Shown: positions 50,337 through 58,756 of the stretch, in pieces
Position numbering within the stretch: the stretch's first letter is position 1
Layout of the letters: every line of letters starts with the position of its first letter
Notes under the pieces: generated by a model
What the model was told of the DNA's origin: nothing
The model's input: the letters and a program-made list of their open reading frames with translations, nothing else
Database searches by the model: none
Made by a program: the position numbers and the translations under genes
Source of the DNA: Modicisalibacter sp033446685
GTDB taxonomy: Bacteria; Pseudomonadota; Gammaproteobacteria; Pseudomonadales; Halomonadaceae
Reading direction: 5' to 3'
Assembly (NCBI RefSeq): GCF_033446685.1
Contig: NZ_JAWQLY010000004.1
Coordinates: forward strand, 291,704-355,703
Length of the DNA: 64,000 nucleotides

Positions 50337-52223
50337 TTACAGGCGCAGGGTGATGCCCCCCTCGATATAGCGATCCTGGGTATTGTAGCCATCGACCAAT
50401 TGATAACGCTTGTCTAGCGCATTCTCGAGCTTGGCGGAAAGCTCGATCATCGGCGTTACCTGCCAGGCGGTGCGCAGATCGAGCCGGCCATAGCCGCCCA
50501 CCTCGGCTCCGCCGTAGGAGGTGCGCTCGCTGAAGGCCAGCAGGGTCGACCCGACCCGCCAGGCGTCGGTGAGCTGGTAGTCGACATCCAGGCGGGCGAA
50601 ACGCTCGGCGCGGCTGAGCAGGCGATCGCCACGGCCGATACCCGCGTACTCGTCGGACCAACGCCGCACCTCGGGGTCCTGGAAAGTGACGGCGAGCTGC
50701 GTGCTCAGCCGCTCGCCCTGCCAGCCGCCGGTCAGTTCGATACCGCGGATGCGCGCTTCGTCGACGTTGCGATAGCTGGCGTCGGGAAAGCTGCCGGTGT
50801 AGACGATCAGGTCGTCGATACGATTGTCGAAGGCGGTGACGCGCGCGTTCCAGGCGAGATCGTCATAGGCCCAGTAGGCCTCGAGGTTCTTGGAGGTCTC
50901 TGCGTCCAGATCGGGGTTGGGGCTGAACGTGCCATAGAGATCGCTCAGGTTGGGCGCCTTGAAGGCGCTGCCGTAGCTGGTCCCGAGCCGCTGGGTTGCG
51001 GTCAACTGATAGGCATAACCCAGGCTGCCGGTGGTCTCGTCGCCGAACAGCGAGTCGTCGTCGTAGCGCAGCGACGCCGACAACTCGTGAGCACCATATT
51101 GACGCTGTACCAGGCCATAGACGCCGAGGTTCTCGCGACTGTCGCGCTGATATTCGGCGCCGGCACGGTTGGCGAAATCGATGCTTTCATGGCGATAGTC
51201 GATGCCCAGCACGTCGACGCCGTTTGCCTGGCTGAAGCGATGCTGGAGCCCGAGCTCGTCGCGGTGGGTTTCGGTCAGGCTCTGTCGCTCGCCCGCATAG
51301 CGCTCCTCACGCTGTTCGTCGAAATGCCCGGCGCTGACGACCATGTCCCAGTCGCTGGCGAGTGCCACGTCGAGCTGGCCGGAAAAGGATTGAAGGTAGC
51401 CGGTGGAGACGCAGTCCGCCGACACCGGGGCCAGGAAATCGCCGCTGCGATAGCAGCCGTCATAATCGGCCTCGACATTCTCGCGCAGGGCAGTCAGTGA
51501 CAGTCGAGCTTCGGCGTCGAGACGTTGCGAGAAACCCAGCTGCGCGCCTTCGCGCTCGAAGCCGTCACGCTCGCCGCTGGCGTCGCCGCGCGTGGCATTG
51601 AAGCCCTCGCCATTGCGATTAAACAGCGTGGCATCGAGCCGGGTGTCGGCGTCGCCGATGGCGAGGCGGGCATTCTGGCGGTAGGTGTCGTCGCTGCCGA
51701 CGCGCGCACTCAGGCTGGCCTGAGTGCCGCTGGCCTGGGCGTCGCGGGTGAATATCTGGATGACGCCGCCGATGGCGTCCGCCCCATAGGCGGCGGCTCT
51801 CGGCCCACGCACGATCTCGATGCGCTCGATGGCCGCTGGCGGCAGAAATTCCAGGCTGGCGCCACCGCTGGTCGCCGAGTTGATGCGTACCCCGTCGACG
51901 AGAATCAGGGTGTGGTCGGATTCGCTGCCGCGCAGGAACAGGCTCGACTGGGCGCCCGGGGCGCCGTTCTGAGTCAGCTCGATCCCGGCCCGCCCCTGCA
52001 GCAGTTCGACCACCGAGCTGGCCTGAAGCCGTTCGATCTCCGCGCGTTCGATGACGGTGGTGCTGGCCATCACGTCGGCTTGCGATTGTGGCAGGCGATT
52101 GGCCGTCACCTGGACGGTGTTTAGACGCTGCTCGGCCTGCGCCGTGTTGATCAACGAGCTGGCGGTTGCCAATCCGACAGCCAGCCAGAGCGGGTGTTTC
52201 TTCGGGTGTTTCTTATAGTGCAT
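50337..52223 (-). CDS. btuB: TonB-dependent vitamin B12 receptor
   Basis: 628 residues from ATG 52223; the frame is open further upstream into the riboswitch region. A signal peptide ends near NTAQA-EQR. The TonB box is near LNTVQVTANR. The plug domain has ELLQGRAGIELTQNG, LFLRGSESDHTLILVDGVRINS and IERIEIVRGPRAAAYGADAIGGVIQI, and a 22-strand barrel follows, ending in the aliphatic YIEGGITLRL. The cobalamin riboswitch immediately upstream makes the B12 assignment firm. It supplies the periplasmic BtuF-type protein encoded at 43.7 kb. Confidence 0.95.
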   Translation of the reverse strand: MHYKKHPKKHPLWLAVGLATASSLINTAQAEQRLNTVQVTANRLPQSQADVMASTTVIERAEIERLQASSVVELLQGRAGIELTQNGAPGAQSSLFLRGSESDHTLILVDGVRINSATSGGASLEFLPPAAIERIEIVRGPRAAAYGADAIGGVIQIFTRDAQASGTQASLSARVGSDDTYRQNARLAIGDADTRLDATLFNRNGEGFNATRGDASGERDGFEREGAQLGFSQRLDAEARLSLTALRENVEADYDGCYRSGDFLAPVSADCVSTGYLQSFSGQLDVALASDWDMVVSAGHFDEQREERYAGERQSLTETHRDELGLQHRFSQANGVDVLGIDYRHESIDFANRAGAEYQRDSRENLGVYGLVQRQYGAHELSASLRYDDDSLFGDETTGSLGYAYQLTATQRLGTSYGSAFKAPNLSDLYGTFSPNPDLDAETSKNLEAYWAYDDLAWNARVTAFDNRIDDLIVYTGSFPDASYRNVDEARIRGIELTGGWQGERLSTQLAVTFQDPEVRRWSDEYAGIGRGDRLLSRAERFARLDVDYQLTDAWRVGSTLLAFSERTSYGGAEVGGYGRLDLRTAWQVTPMIELSAKLENALDKRYQLVDGYNTQDRYIEGGITLRL

Positions 52224-52343
52224 GGAATGATCCTCAAGCGCGCAAAGCAAATACGCGATGAGGAGGACACAGGGTGACGACAGCCCGGTAAGGGCCGCGA
52301 CGCGATCGCTCGCAAGAGGGAGATGGACCACGCACGCCGGTCG

Positions 52344-52605
52344 TCACTGGCGAAGCCCTCCGCATCAGCCAGTGAAGAGACGCAGGCCGGTCTCCGGACT
52401 GACGCGCGCGAGGCGATTGGCCAGACGGCTTGCGTCTGTTGCCTCGCATCGATAACGCCTTCCCACCCATACGGGCAGTGGCTTGATGGGCTGTGGGCCG
52501 AGCCGGCGTTGCCGGTCATTCCGCAGGATCCGTCATCGATGGAACGCGAACACCGTTGCGGGGGCAGCGCGGGGGTTTCACCCGCTTCCCGAGCACCTGT
52601 GTCTC
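52344..52605 (-). ncRNA. Cobalamin riboswitch of btuB
   Basis: Read on the minus strand, the conserved segments occur in order: GGGAAGCGGGTGAAAC followed by CCCCCGCAACGGTG, the B12-box core GCCACTG (near 52480), and the late TCCGGAGACCGGCCTGC. A perfect eight-pair hairpin (TCACTGGC with GCCAGTGA, 52344-52375) follows and is the likely expression platform. About 120 bases separate it from the btuB ATG. Confidence 0.93.
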
Positions 52606-52616
52606 GACGGTGGAGG

Positions 52617-52645
52617 ATTCTGCGGGCGGGGTACGGGCAAGTCAA
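52617..52645 (-). promoter_or_regulatory. Promoter of the btuB riboswitch transcript
   Basis: On the minus strand TTGACT (52645-52640), a 17-base spacer and CAGAAT (52622-52617). The start site would fall near 52610, just before the first conserved riboswitch segment, and after the terminator at 52692-52718. Confidence 0.6.
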
Positions 52646-52691
52646 CGCTGGCTGGCGTCCAGCACCCTTGGCGGGTGATGTCACTTCAAGC

Positions 52692-52718
52692 AAAAAGCCC
52701 GGTCGTCCCTGACCGGGC
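52692..52718 (-). terminator. Rho-independent terminator of the phosphodiesterase gene
   Basis: On the minus strand GCCCGGTC, a six-base loop and GACCGGGC are followed by TTTTT. It isolates the glycerophosphodiesterase gene from the btuB riboswitch transcript. The region 52646-52849 holds nothing else that I can support. Confidence 0.8.
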
Positions 52719-52849
52719 ATCGCGCTGTGCATCCTTGCTGTCCCGTTGGGCTTATCCATGCTCAACGCAATAACAATGGCACAGTCAAGAAATATTGCTT
52801 TTAACGTGGGTTAATTATGAGCAAAAAAGCCGATAACTTGCTAAGCCAA

Positions 52850-53674
52850 TCAGTGGCCGGCGCTGACGGCCCCGGCCTGGTCTGGGTCGAGCCGCAGCGG
52901 GTCGTCGCTGATCGCGCCCTCGACGCCCCAGTCACGCAGTCGGTGATAGACGTCGCGATCGTTGACGGTGTAGCACAGCAAGCGATAAGGACTGGCAGCG
53001 ATATCCCGTGCGAGCGACGGCTTCAGGCGTCGCCAATCGACGTGCAGGCTGTAGGCGTCGAGCGCCTCGGCCTGCGCCACCCAGTTGCGCGGTGGTCGGT
53101 CGTAGAGCAGGCCCAGGCGCAGCCGTTGTGCATTCGGTTGCATGCGTCGCAGGGCTCGCAACGAGCGGATATCGAACGACGAGACGATCAGCCGCTCGGC
53201 GGGCAGGCGTTGCAGCGTCGGGGGCAGGGCGGCATCGACCAGCGCCTCGGCATCGCGCCCGCGTCCAACCTTGATCTCCAGGTTGAGCCCCAGGCCGAGG
53301 CGCTCGATCAGCGCCAGCATTTCGTCGAGTGTGGCCATACCCTCGCCGGCGAACGCCGGCGAGAACCAGCGGCCGGCGTCGAGCCGCCGGGCCGAAGCCA
53401 GGTCGATCCGGCTCAGGCGCCCGCCGACCCCGGCGCAGCGTCGCAAGCCGCTGTCGTGCCAGATCACCGGCGTGCCGTCGCCGAGCAACTGGACATCGAG
53501 CTCGACCCAGTGGCAACCGGCATCGTAGGCCGCCTGCACCGCGGCCAGGGTGTTCTCGGGCGCGTGCGCCGATAGTCCGCGATGAGCGATCAGCGCCGGT
53601 GGGGCGTCGTGATGCGCGCCGGGGCTCGCCTCGCCGCGCGAAGAGACAGGCATGTTGGGTAGACTAACGGTCAT
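52850..53674 (-). CDS. Glycerophosphodiester phosphodiesterase
   Basis: 274 residues from ATG 53674 (a further in-frame ATG lies at 53653; longer upstream extension is unlikely). It is a TIM-barrel GDPD: the catalytic IAHRGLSAHAPENTLAAV (first His-Arg-Gly and Glu-Asn), the metal-binding WVELDVQLLGDGTPVIWHD, then LGLNLEIKV and VNDRDVYHRLRDWGVEGAISDDP. It has no signal peptide, so it is probably cytosolic, splitting glycerophosphodiesters to glycerol-3-phosphate. It resembles UgpQ, but no ugp transporter is nearby. Confidence 0.9.
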   Translation of the reverse strand: MTVSLPNMPVSSRGEASPGAHHDAPPALIAHRGLSAHAPENTLAAVQAAYDAGCHWVELDVQLLGDGTPVIWHDSGLRRCAGVGGRLSRIDLASARRLDAGRWFSPAFAGEGMATLDEMLALIERLGLGLNLEIKVGRGRDAEALVDAALPPTLQRLPAERLIVSSFDIRSLRALRRMQPNAQRLRLGLLYDRPPRNWVAQAEALDAYSLHVDWRRLKPSLARDIAASPYRLLCYTVNDRDVYHRLRDWGVEGAISDDPLRLDPDQAGAVSAGH

Positions 53675-53946
53675 GGCAGGCGCCCTCCGATATAGCGTCC
53701 GTCGTTCGGCCGCTGCCTGTGCCTTCTGTGCCTCGAGCGGCCGGCGGCAGGGCAGCCATAGCGTATCACCTTCTCCTCTCGACGGGTGGCGGCGAGACAC
53801 GGTTGCTGAAGGCGATCCCCGCCATTGTGGAACGGGTATCTTGCCGTCGCGTGACCGCGCCGCGCGCGAGTAAAAGCGGCGAAAGTCGTGACGACGATGT
53901 GCTAGTCTGCGACGCCGATATCAAGGGGTTGATGAGCGGAGAAACC

Positions 53947-54519
53947 ATGAAAGTAGTCAATGTGAAGAACGCGGTGCAGCGCGAGGCCTGCCTGGCGCGG
54001 CTATGCGTTGAGGTCTTCGGCCACGAGGCGGGCATCGCGCCGCTGGCGAGCTTCGCCGGTACCCTGGGAATCCTGATGCACCAGGAAGCCGCCCAGGTGC
54101 TGGCGCTGACCGATCGCGACGGCCGGCCGGTGGCGCTGGCGCTGCTGGTGCTCGATGCCGGGGGCCGCAGCATGGAATTGGCGATGCTGCAAAGCCTGCC
54201 CAGCGACAGCGTCATCCAACCCGCCGAGGCACTGGTCAGCGAGCTGGCGCAAAAGGCGCCGTTGCGGGTCAACGCCGGCGACGCCGATCAGGAGGCGATG
54301 TTCACGCGCTGCGGGATCGAGCGCTGGTTCGACGAGCCGCGCGGTCTGCGCGTCGGTCTCGGTCCCAAGCACCCGGCCTCGGGGCTCGACGATCTGCCGC
54401 AGAGCCTGGGCTTCGATCAGGGCGCGATCGTTCAATCGTTCAAGCAGGATCGCGAGGTGTTCGAAGGCTACAAGCAGCGCTTCGTCACCGGACTCGAGAA
54501 CTTTCCCGAAAGGCTGTAG
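53947..54519 (+). CDS. Uncharacterised protein, possibly GNAT-like fold
   Basis: 190 residues from ATG 53947 (CGGAG 11 bases before; the upstream open stretch has no ribosome-binding site). The middle part (ALTDRDGRPVALALLVLDAGGRSMELAMLQSLPS) alternates strands and a helix in a way that recalls acetyltransferases, and the C-terminal 40 residues are helical and charged (FDQGAIVQSFKQDREVFEGYKQRF). I cannot assign a function. It stands alone between the phosphodiesterase and the quinone oxidoreductase gene. The 272 bases before it hold no gene that I can support. Confidence 0.6.
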   Translation: MKVVNVKNAVQREACLARLCVEVFGHEAGIAPLASFAGTLGILMHQEAAQVLALTDRDGRPVALALLVLDAGGRSMELAMLQSLPSDSVIQPAEALVSELAQKAPLRVNAGDADQEAMFTRCGIERWFDEPRGLRVGLGPKHPASGLDDLPQSLGFDQGAIVQSFKQDREVFEGYKQRFVTGLENFPERL

Positions 54520-54607
54520 AGGCCGCCAGTGAGGCGATTCTGGCCTTGCCCGCCGTGCACTTGTAAGGTGAGGCGATCCCATCGAGCGATAAAGGAAGCG
54601 TTGCGTC

Positions 54608-55585
54608 ATGGCCAAGCGAATCCAGTTTTCCCGCACTGGCGGCCCCGAAGTCCTGGAATACGTCGATAGCGATCCCGGCGAGCCCCGGGCCGGCGAGGTA
54701 CGGGTCAAGAATCATGCGGTGGGCCTCAACTTCATCGATATCTACTTTCGCACCGGACTCTATCCGGCACCGAGCCTGCCTTCCGGGCTGGGTACCGAGA
54801 GCGCGGGCGTCGTCGACGCCATCGGCGAGGGCGTCGCCCACCTCAAGCCCGGCGATCGCGTCGCCTACGCGCAGGGGCCGCTGGGCGCCTATGCCGAGCT
54901 GCATGTGCTGCCGGCCGACAAGGTCGTAGTGCTGCCCGACTCCATCGACTTCGAGACCGCGGCGGCAACGATGCTCAAGGGGCTGACGACCCAGTATCTG
55001 TTGCGCCAGACCCATCGCGTCGAGCAGGGCGAGACGATTCTGTTCCATGCCGCCGCCGGCGGGGTCGGATCGATCGCCTGTCAGTGGGCACGGGCGCTGG
55101 GCGTCAAGCTGATCGGCACCGTCAGCTCGGCGGAAAAGGCCGAGCTGGCGATCAAGAACGGCGCCTGGGCGACCATCGACTATACCCGCGAGAACGTCGT
55201 CGAGCGGGTGCGCGAGCTGACCGACGGGGCGATGGTGCCGGTGGTCTACGATTCGGTCGGCAAGGATACCTGGGAAACCTCGCTCGACTGCCTGCAGAAG
55301 CGTGGCCTGATGGTCAGTTTCGGCAACTCCTCGGGGGCGGTCGAGGGCATCAACATCGGCATCCTCAACCAGAAAGGCTCGCTGTTCGCCACACGGCCGA
55401 GCCTCAACGGCTACGCCGACACCCGCGAGCGCTTCGAGGCGATGTGCCGGGATCTGTTCGAGGTGCTGGCAAGCGGCCAGGTGAAGGTCGATATCGCGCA
55501 ACGCTTCCCGCTGGAAAAGGCCGGCGAGGCCCAGCAGGCTCTGGCCTCGCGCCAGACCACCGGCTCGACCGTGCTGCTGCCGTGA
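54608..55585 (+). CDS. qor: NADPH:quinone oxidoreductase, zinc-independent MDR family
   Basis: 325 residues. It begins KRIQFSRTGGPEVLEYVD, typical of quinone reductases. NAVGLNFIDIYFRTGLYP-like substrate residues appear (here HAVGLNFIDIYFRTGLYP), then the NADPH-binding LFHAAAGGVGSIACQWARALG, and a C-terminal ANGQ-like region (EVLASGQVKVDIAQRFPLEKAGEAQQAL). No zinc ligands are present. It reduces quinones and related carbonyls. Its stop overlaps the possible start of the lipoprotein gene. Confidence 0.92.
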   Translation: MAKRIQFSRTGGPEVLEYVDSDPGEPRAGEVRVKNHAVGLNFIDIYFRTGLYPAPSLPSGLGTESAGVVDAIGEGVAHLKPGDRVAYAQGPLGAYAELHVLPADKVVVLPDSIDFETAAATMLKGLTTQYLLRQTHRVEQGETILFHAAAGGVGSIACQWARALGVKLIGTVSSAEKAELAIKNGAWATIDYTRENVVERVRELTDGAMVPVVYDSVGKDTWETSLDCLQKRGLMVSFGNSSGAVEGINIGILNQKGSLFATRPSLNGYADTRERFEAMCRDLFEVLASGQVKVDIAQRFPLEKAGEAQQALASRQTTGSTVLLP

Positions 55586-55629
55586 TGGCGATCGTGAGGC
55601 GTGGCTTGGCGTCACGACCACCCGCGGAC

Positions 55630-56028
55630 ATGCGCCGGCGGCCCGGCTGGGCCTTGCTGGGACTCTCCTTGTCCTGTCTATTGGCCGGTTGCGCCGGCCA
55701 GGCGCCGTCGCCAGGCGGGAGCGGCGAGAGCATCGGGCAGACCCAGCAGGGCGTGGCGGCCTACTATGCCAGCGCCTATCAGGGCCGGCGTACCGCCAGC
55801 GGCGAGCGCTTCGATGCAGCGGCGTTGACGGCGGCGCACCGTAGCCTGGCGTTCGGTACCCGCGTGCGGGTCACCAACCTCGCCAATCAGCGCCAGGTCA
55901 CGGTGCGCGTCAACGACCGGGGGCCGTACACCGAAGGACGCATCATCGATCTGTCACGGCGGGCCGCCGAGCGCTTGGCAATGATCGACAGCGGCACCGC
56001 GCCGGTGCGTATCGAGGTGGTGCGCTAG
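55630..56028 (+). CDS. RlpA-like double-psi beta-barrel lipoprotein
   Basis: 132 residues from ATG 55630; an ATG at 55585 overlaps the qor stop and is an alternative start adding 15 residues. A lipoprotein signal with the lipobox LAGC is followed by the RlpA domain: GVAAYYASAYQGRRTASGERFDAAALTAAHRSLAFGTRVRVTNL and RVNDRGPYTEGRIIDLSRRAAERL. No SPOR domain is present. RlpA proteins act on peptidoglycan strands lacking stem peptides; that role is inferred here. A strong palindromic terminator follows. Confidence 0.88.
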   Translation: MRRRPGWALLGLSLSCLLAGCAGQAPSPGGSGESIGQTQQGVAAYYASAYQGRRTASGERFDAAALTAAHRSLAFGTRVRVTNLANQRQVTVRVNDRGPYTEGRIIDLSRRAAERLAMIDSGTAPVRIEVVR

Positions 56029-56064
56029 CGGCAAGCCGCCATCCGGCCTCGCTGAGCGCTTCAC

Positions 56065-56102
56065 AACCCAACGCCCCGGCCAATTGGCCGGGGCGTTGGG
56101 TT
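56065..56102. terminator. Perfect 17-pair palindrome between convergent genes
   Basis: AACCCAACGCCCCGGCC (56065-56081) and GGCCGGGGCGTTGGGTT (56086-56102) pair perfectly around AATT. It separates the RlpA-like gene (plus) from fadE (minus) and can act on both strands; short T-runs flank it only weakly. Confidence 0.7.
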
Positions 56103-56126
56103 GAGCCGATTGTGCGAGCCGCGCGC

Positions 56127-58577
56127 TTAACCGGCCGCGTGCCAGACCACCTTGTCCTTCTCGGTGGCGAAGGCGTCGAAGGCGAAGTCGTCGACGGTCA
56201 GCATTTCCAGCACCTCCCGCTCATAGGCGCGCATGAAGGCGGCGTCTTCATCGTTGACCAGGCCTGCCTCCACGGCTGCTTCGAGGCGTTGTTCGGGATG
56301 CAGCGCCTCGGCGGGCAGATCGCCCTTGGCGTAGGCCTTGCCGATTGCCCGGTACAGAGGCTCGGCACGCGGGTAGTCGGCGAGCAGCGCGTTGTAGCGG
56401 GCCAGCGGGTTGTCCTGCTCCTCTTCCTGCTGGGTGCTCCAGGTGTTGGCGATCAGCTTGGCGCGCAGCGGAGTGGCGGTGGAGATCGCCTGGGCGATTT
56501 CCCGGGTCAGCGCATCGTCGGGCTTGCGCCACTTGCGGCCCAGCGGCAGCACGATCACCGCCAGTGCCTTCGCCAGCCCGCGGTTGGGCAGGTTGTCGAA
56601 GAGTTCGACGAAGGCCTGCTCGGCACGGTAGAGCAGCGTGCGACAGCTGTAGTGGAACAGCGCCGCCTCGTGCTCGACGTTGTCGTCCTCGTGCCACTGC
56701 TTGATCAGCATCGATGCCAGGTACAGGTTGGACAATACATCGCCGAGGCGTGCCGAGAGCATCTCGCGTTTCTTGAGGCTCGACCCCAGGCTGGCCATGG
56801 CGGCATCGGCGCACAGCCCGAAGCCGGCCGACAGGCGCACGATGTCGCGCGCATAGGGCGTGGCGACCTCGTCGAAAGGCACGCTCGGTCGCGACAGGCC
56901 CAGACCTTGCGTCAGGGCGCGGGCGGCGTTGCCGAAGATCAGCCCGGCGTGGCGGAAGAACGCGCGGTCGAAGGCTCGCTGATCGTCGTTGTCCTTGGCC
57001 GCGAGTTCCTCGAGCACGTAGGGATGGCAACGGATCGCCCCCTGGCCGAAGATCATCAGGTTGCGGGTCATGATGTTGGCGCCCTCGACGGTGATCGACA
57101 CCGGCACCGCGCTCCAGCCCAGCCCCAGATAGTTGCGTGGCCCGAGAGTCACCGCCTTGCCGCCATGCACGTCCATGGCGTCGCCGAGGATGCTGCGCTG
57201 GAACTCGGTGAGCTGGCTCTTGAGGATTGCCGAGGGCACGGAGGGCTTGACGCCGTGATCGATCAGGTTGGCGGTCTGCATCACCGCCGCCTGGGCGATG
57301 TAGGCATGCGCGGTGAGTCGCGCCAGCGGTTCCTGCACGCCTTCCATCTCGGCGACCGGAACGTTGAACTGTCGGCGGATGCGGGTGAAGCCGCCCGACC
57401 AGCCGGCCGCATAGCGACCCACGCCGGCCGCGCCCGAGGGTAGGGTAATGCAGCGGCCCACCGACAGGCACTCGACCAGCATGCGCCAGCCGTGGCCGGC
57501 CATTTCGGGGCCGCCGATGATGTAGTCGAGCGGGATGAACACATCCTTGCCGATGATCGGTCCGTTCATGAACGGGCTGCCGATCGGATGGTGGCGGCGA
57601 CCGATCTCCATCCCGGGGGTGTCGCGGGGGATCAGCGCGCAGGTGATCCCCAGGTCGCTCTCGTCGCCGAGCAGCTTGTCTGGGTCGAACATGCGAAATG
57701 CCAGCCCGACCACGGTGGCGATCGGCGCGAGGGTGATCCAGCGCTTCTCGAAAGTCAGCTTGAGACCCAGCACCTCTTCGCCATTGTGCGTGCCGTGGCA
57801 CACCACCCCGACATCGGGCAGCGAGGTGGCGTCGGAGCCGGCACGTGGCCCGGTCAGGCCGAAGCAGGGGATATCGCGACCGTCGGCCAGCCGCGGTAGA
57901 TAATGGTCCTTCTGTTCTTCGGTGCCGTACTTGAGCAGCAGCTCGCCCGGCCCCAACGAGTTGGGGACGCCGACCGAGATCATCAGCGTCTCGTTGACCA
58001 CCAGCTTCTGCAGCACCGCCGACTGCGCCTTGGCCGAGAAGCCCAGCCCGCCGTACTGCTTGGGAATGATCATGCCGAAGAAGCCTTCCTGGCGCAGATA
58101 GTTCCACAGTGCCTCGGGCAGGTCGGCGCGCTCGCGGGCGATCTCCCAGCTGTTGCACATTCCGGCCGCCACCGAGCACTGGTGCTCGAGGAAATTGCGT
58201 TCCTCGTCGCTGAGGCCGTCGTTGCGATAGGCGAGCAGGCGCTGCCACTGCGGACGCCCCGAGAACAGCTCGCCATCCCAGGAAACGGTGCCGGCCTCGA
58301 GCGCCGAGCGTTCGGTGTCGGAGACCTTGGGTGCGGCTTTCTTGAAGGCCGCGAAGATGCGTGGCGTGAGCCAGGCCCGGCGCAATGCCGGTAACCCACA
58401 GGCGGCGATCGCCGCGCCGCTGAGCAGCAGGACGACGCCGGTTATCTCCGCGTCGGCCAGCAGGCCGGCCAGGCCGAGTATGCCGAGCACGGCGACGGCG
58501 GCCAGGGCACCGGCTTCGCGTTGCATGACGATGATCAGGCCGACGACGGCCAGAACGATAAGCAGGGTTTCGATCAT
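56127..58577 (-). CDS. fadE: Acyl-CoA dehydrogenase, FadE type
   Basis: 816 residues from ATG 58577, close to the 814 of E. coli FadE. The N-terminus has two hydrophobic stretches (LLIVLAVVGLIIVMQ and LADAEITGVVLLLSGAAIAACGL) that anchor it to the membrane, unlike soluble acyl-CoA dehydrogenases. The catalytic body follows: GFFGMIIPKQYGGLGFSAKAQS, FGLTGPRAGSDATSLP, GGKAVTLGPRNYLG. It performs the first step of beta-oxidation of fatty acids. It stands alone, convergent with the RlpA-like gene. Confidence 0.95.
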   Translation of the reverse strand: MIETLLIVLAVVGLIIVMQREAGALAAVAVLGILGLAGLLADAEITGVVLLLSGAAIAACGLPALRRAWLTPRIFAAFKKAAPKVSDTERSALEAGTVSWDGELFSGRPQWQRLLAYRNDGLSDEERNFLEHQCSVAAGMCNSWEIARERADLPEALWNYLRQEGFFGMIIPKQYGGLGFSAKAQSAVLQKLVVNETLMISVGVPNSLGPGELLLKYGTEEQKDHYLPRLADGRDIPCFGLTGPRAGSDATSLPDVGVVCHGTHNGEEVLGLKLTFEKRWITLAPIATVVGLAFRMFDPDKLLGDESDLGITCALIPRDTPGMEIGRRHHPIGSPFMNGPIIGKDVFIPLDYIIGGPEMAGHGWRMLVECLSVGRCITLPSGAAGVGRYAAGWSGGFTRIRRQFNVPVAEMEGVQEPLARLTAHAYIAQAAVMQTANLIDHGVKPSVPSAILKSQLTEFQRSILGDAMDVHGGKAVTLGPRNYLGLGWSAVPVSITVEGANIMTRNLMIFGQGAIRCHPYVLEELAAKDNDDQRAFDRAFFRHAGLIFGNAARALTQGLGLSRPSVPFDEVATPYARDIVRLSAGFGLCADAAMASLGSSLKKREMLSARLGDVLSNLYLASMLIKQWHEDDNVEHEAALFHYSCRTLLYRAEQAFVELFDNLPNRGLAKALAVIVLPLGRKWRKPDDALTREIAQAISTATPLRAKLIANTWSTQQEEEQDNPLARYNALLADYPRAEPLYRAIGKAYAKGDLPAEALHPEQRLEAAVEAGLVNDEDAAFMRAYEREVLEMLTVDDFAFDAFATEKDKVVWHAAG

Positions 58578-58709
58578 GTAGGATCTCCGGGGCATGCAGC
58601 AATGAGCTGGCGGAACTGCATTCGAACAGATGTTTGAATTCGCTCAGACTAGAGTATTTGCCGTCGCCTGCCTAGTCCCGGCGGCTCCGGTACATGCTTG
58701 GAGGTACAT

Positions 58710-58732
58710 AAAAAAGCCCCGCAGAGCGGGGC
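58710..58732 (-). terminator. Rho-independent terminator of the bet operon
   Basis: On the minus strand GCCCCGC-TCT-GCGGGGC is followed by TTTTTT. It lies 25 bases beyond the betA stop and ends the betIBA transcript. Confidence 0.85.
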
Positions 58733-58756
58733 GCAAGGGGAAAGCGTCGTCGCCGT

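Noticed and set aside
56248..58602. 784-codon minus-strand frame overlapping fadE in another register
   Set aside because: Arg/Gly/Ala-rich translation with no domains; the fadE frame carries all family motifs.
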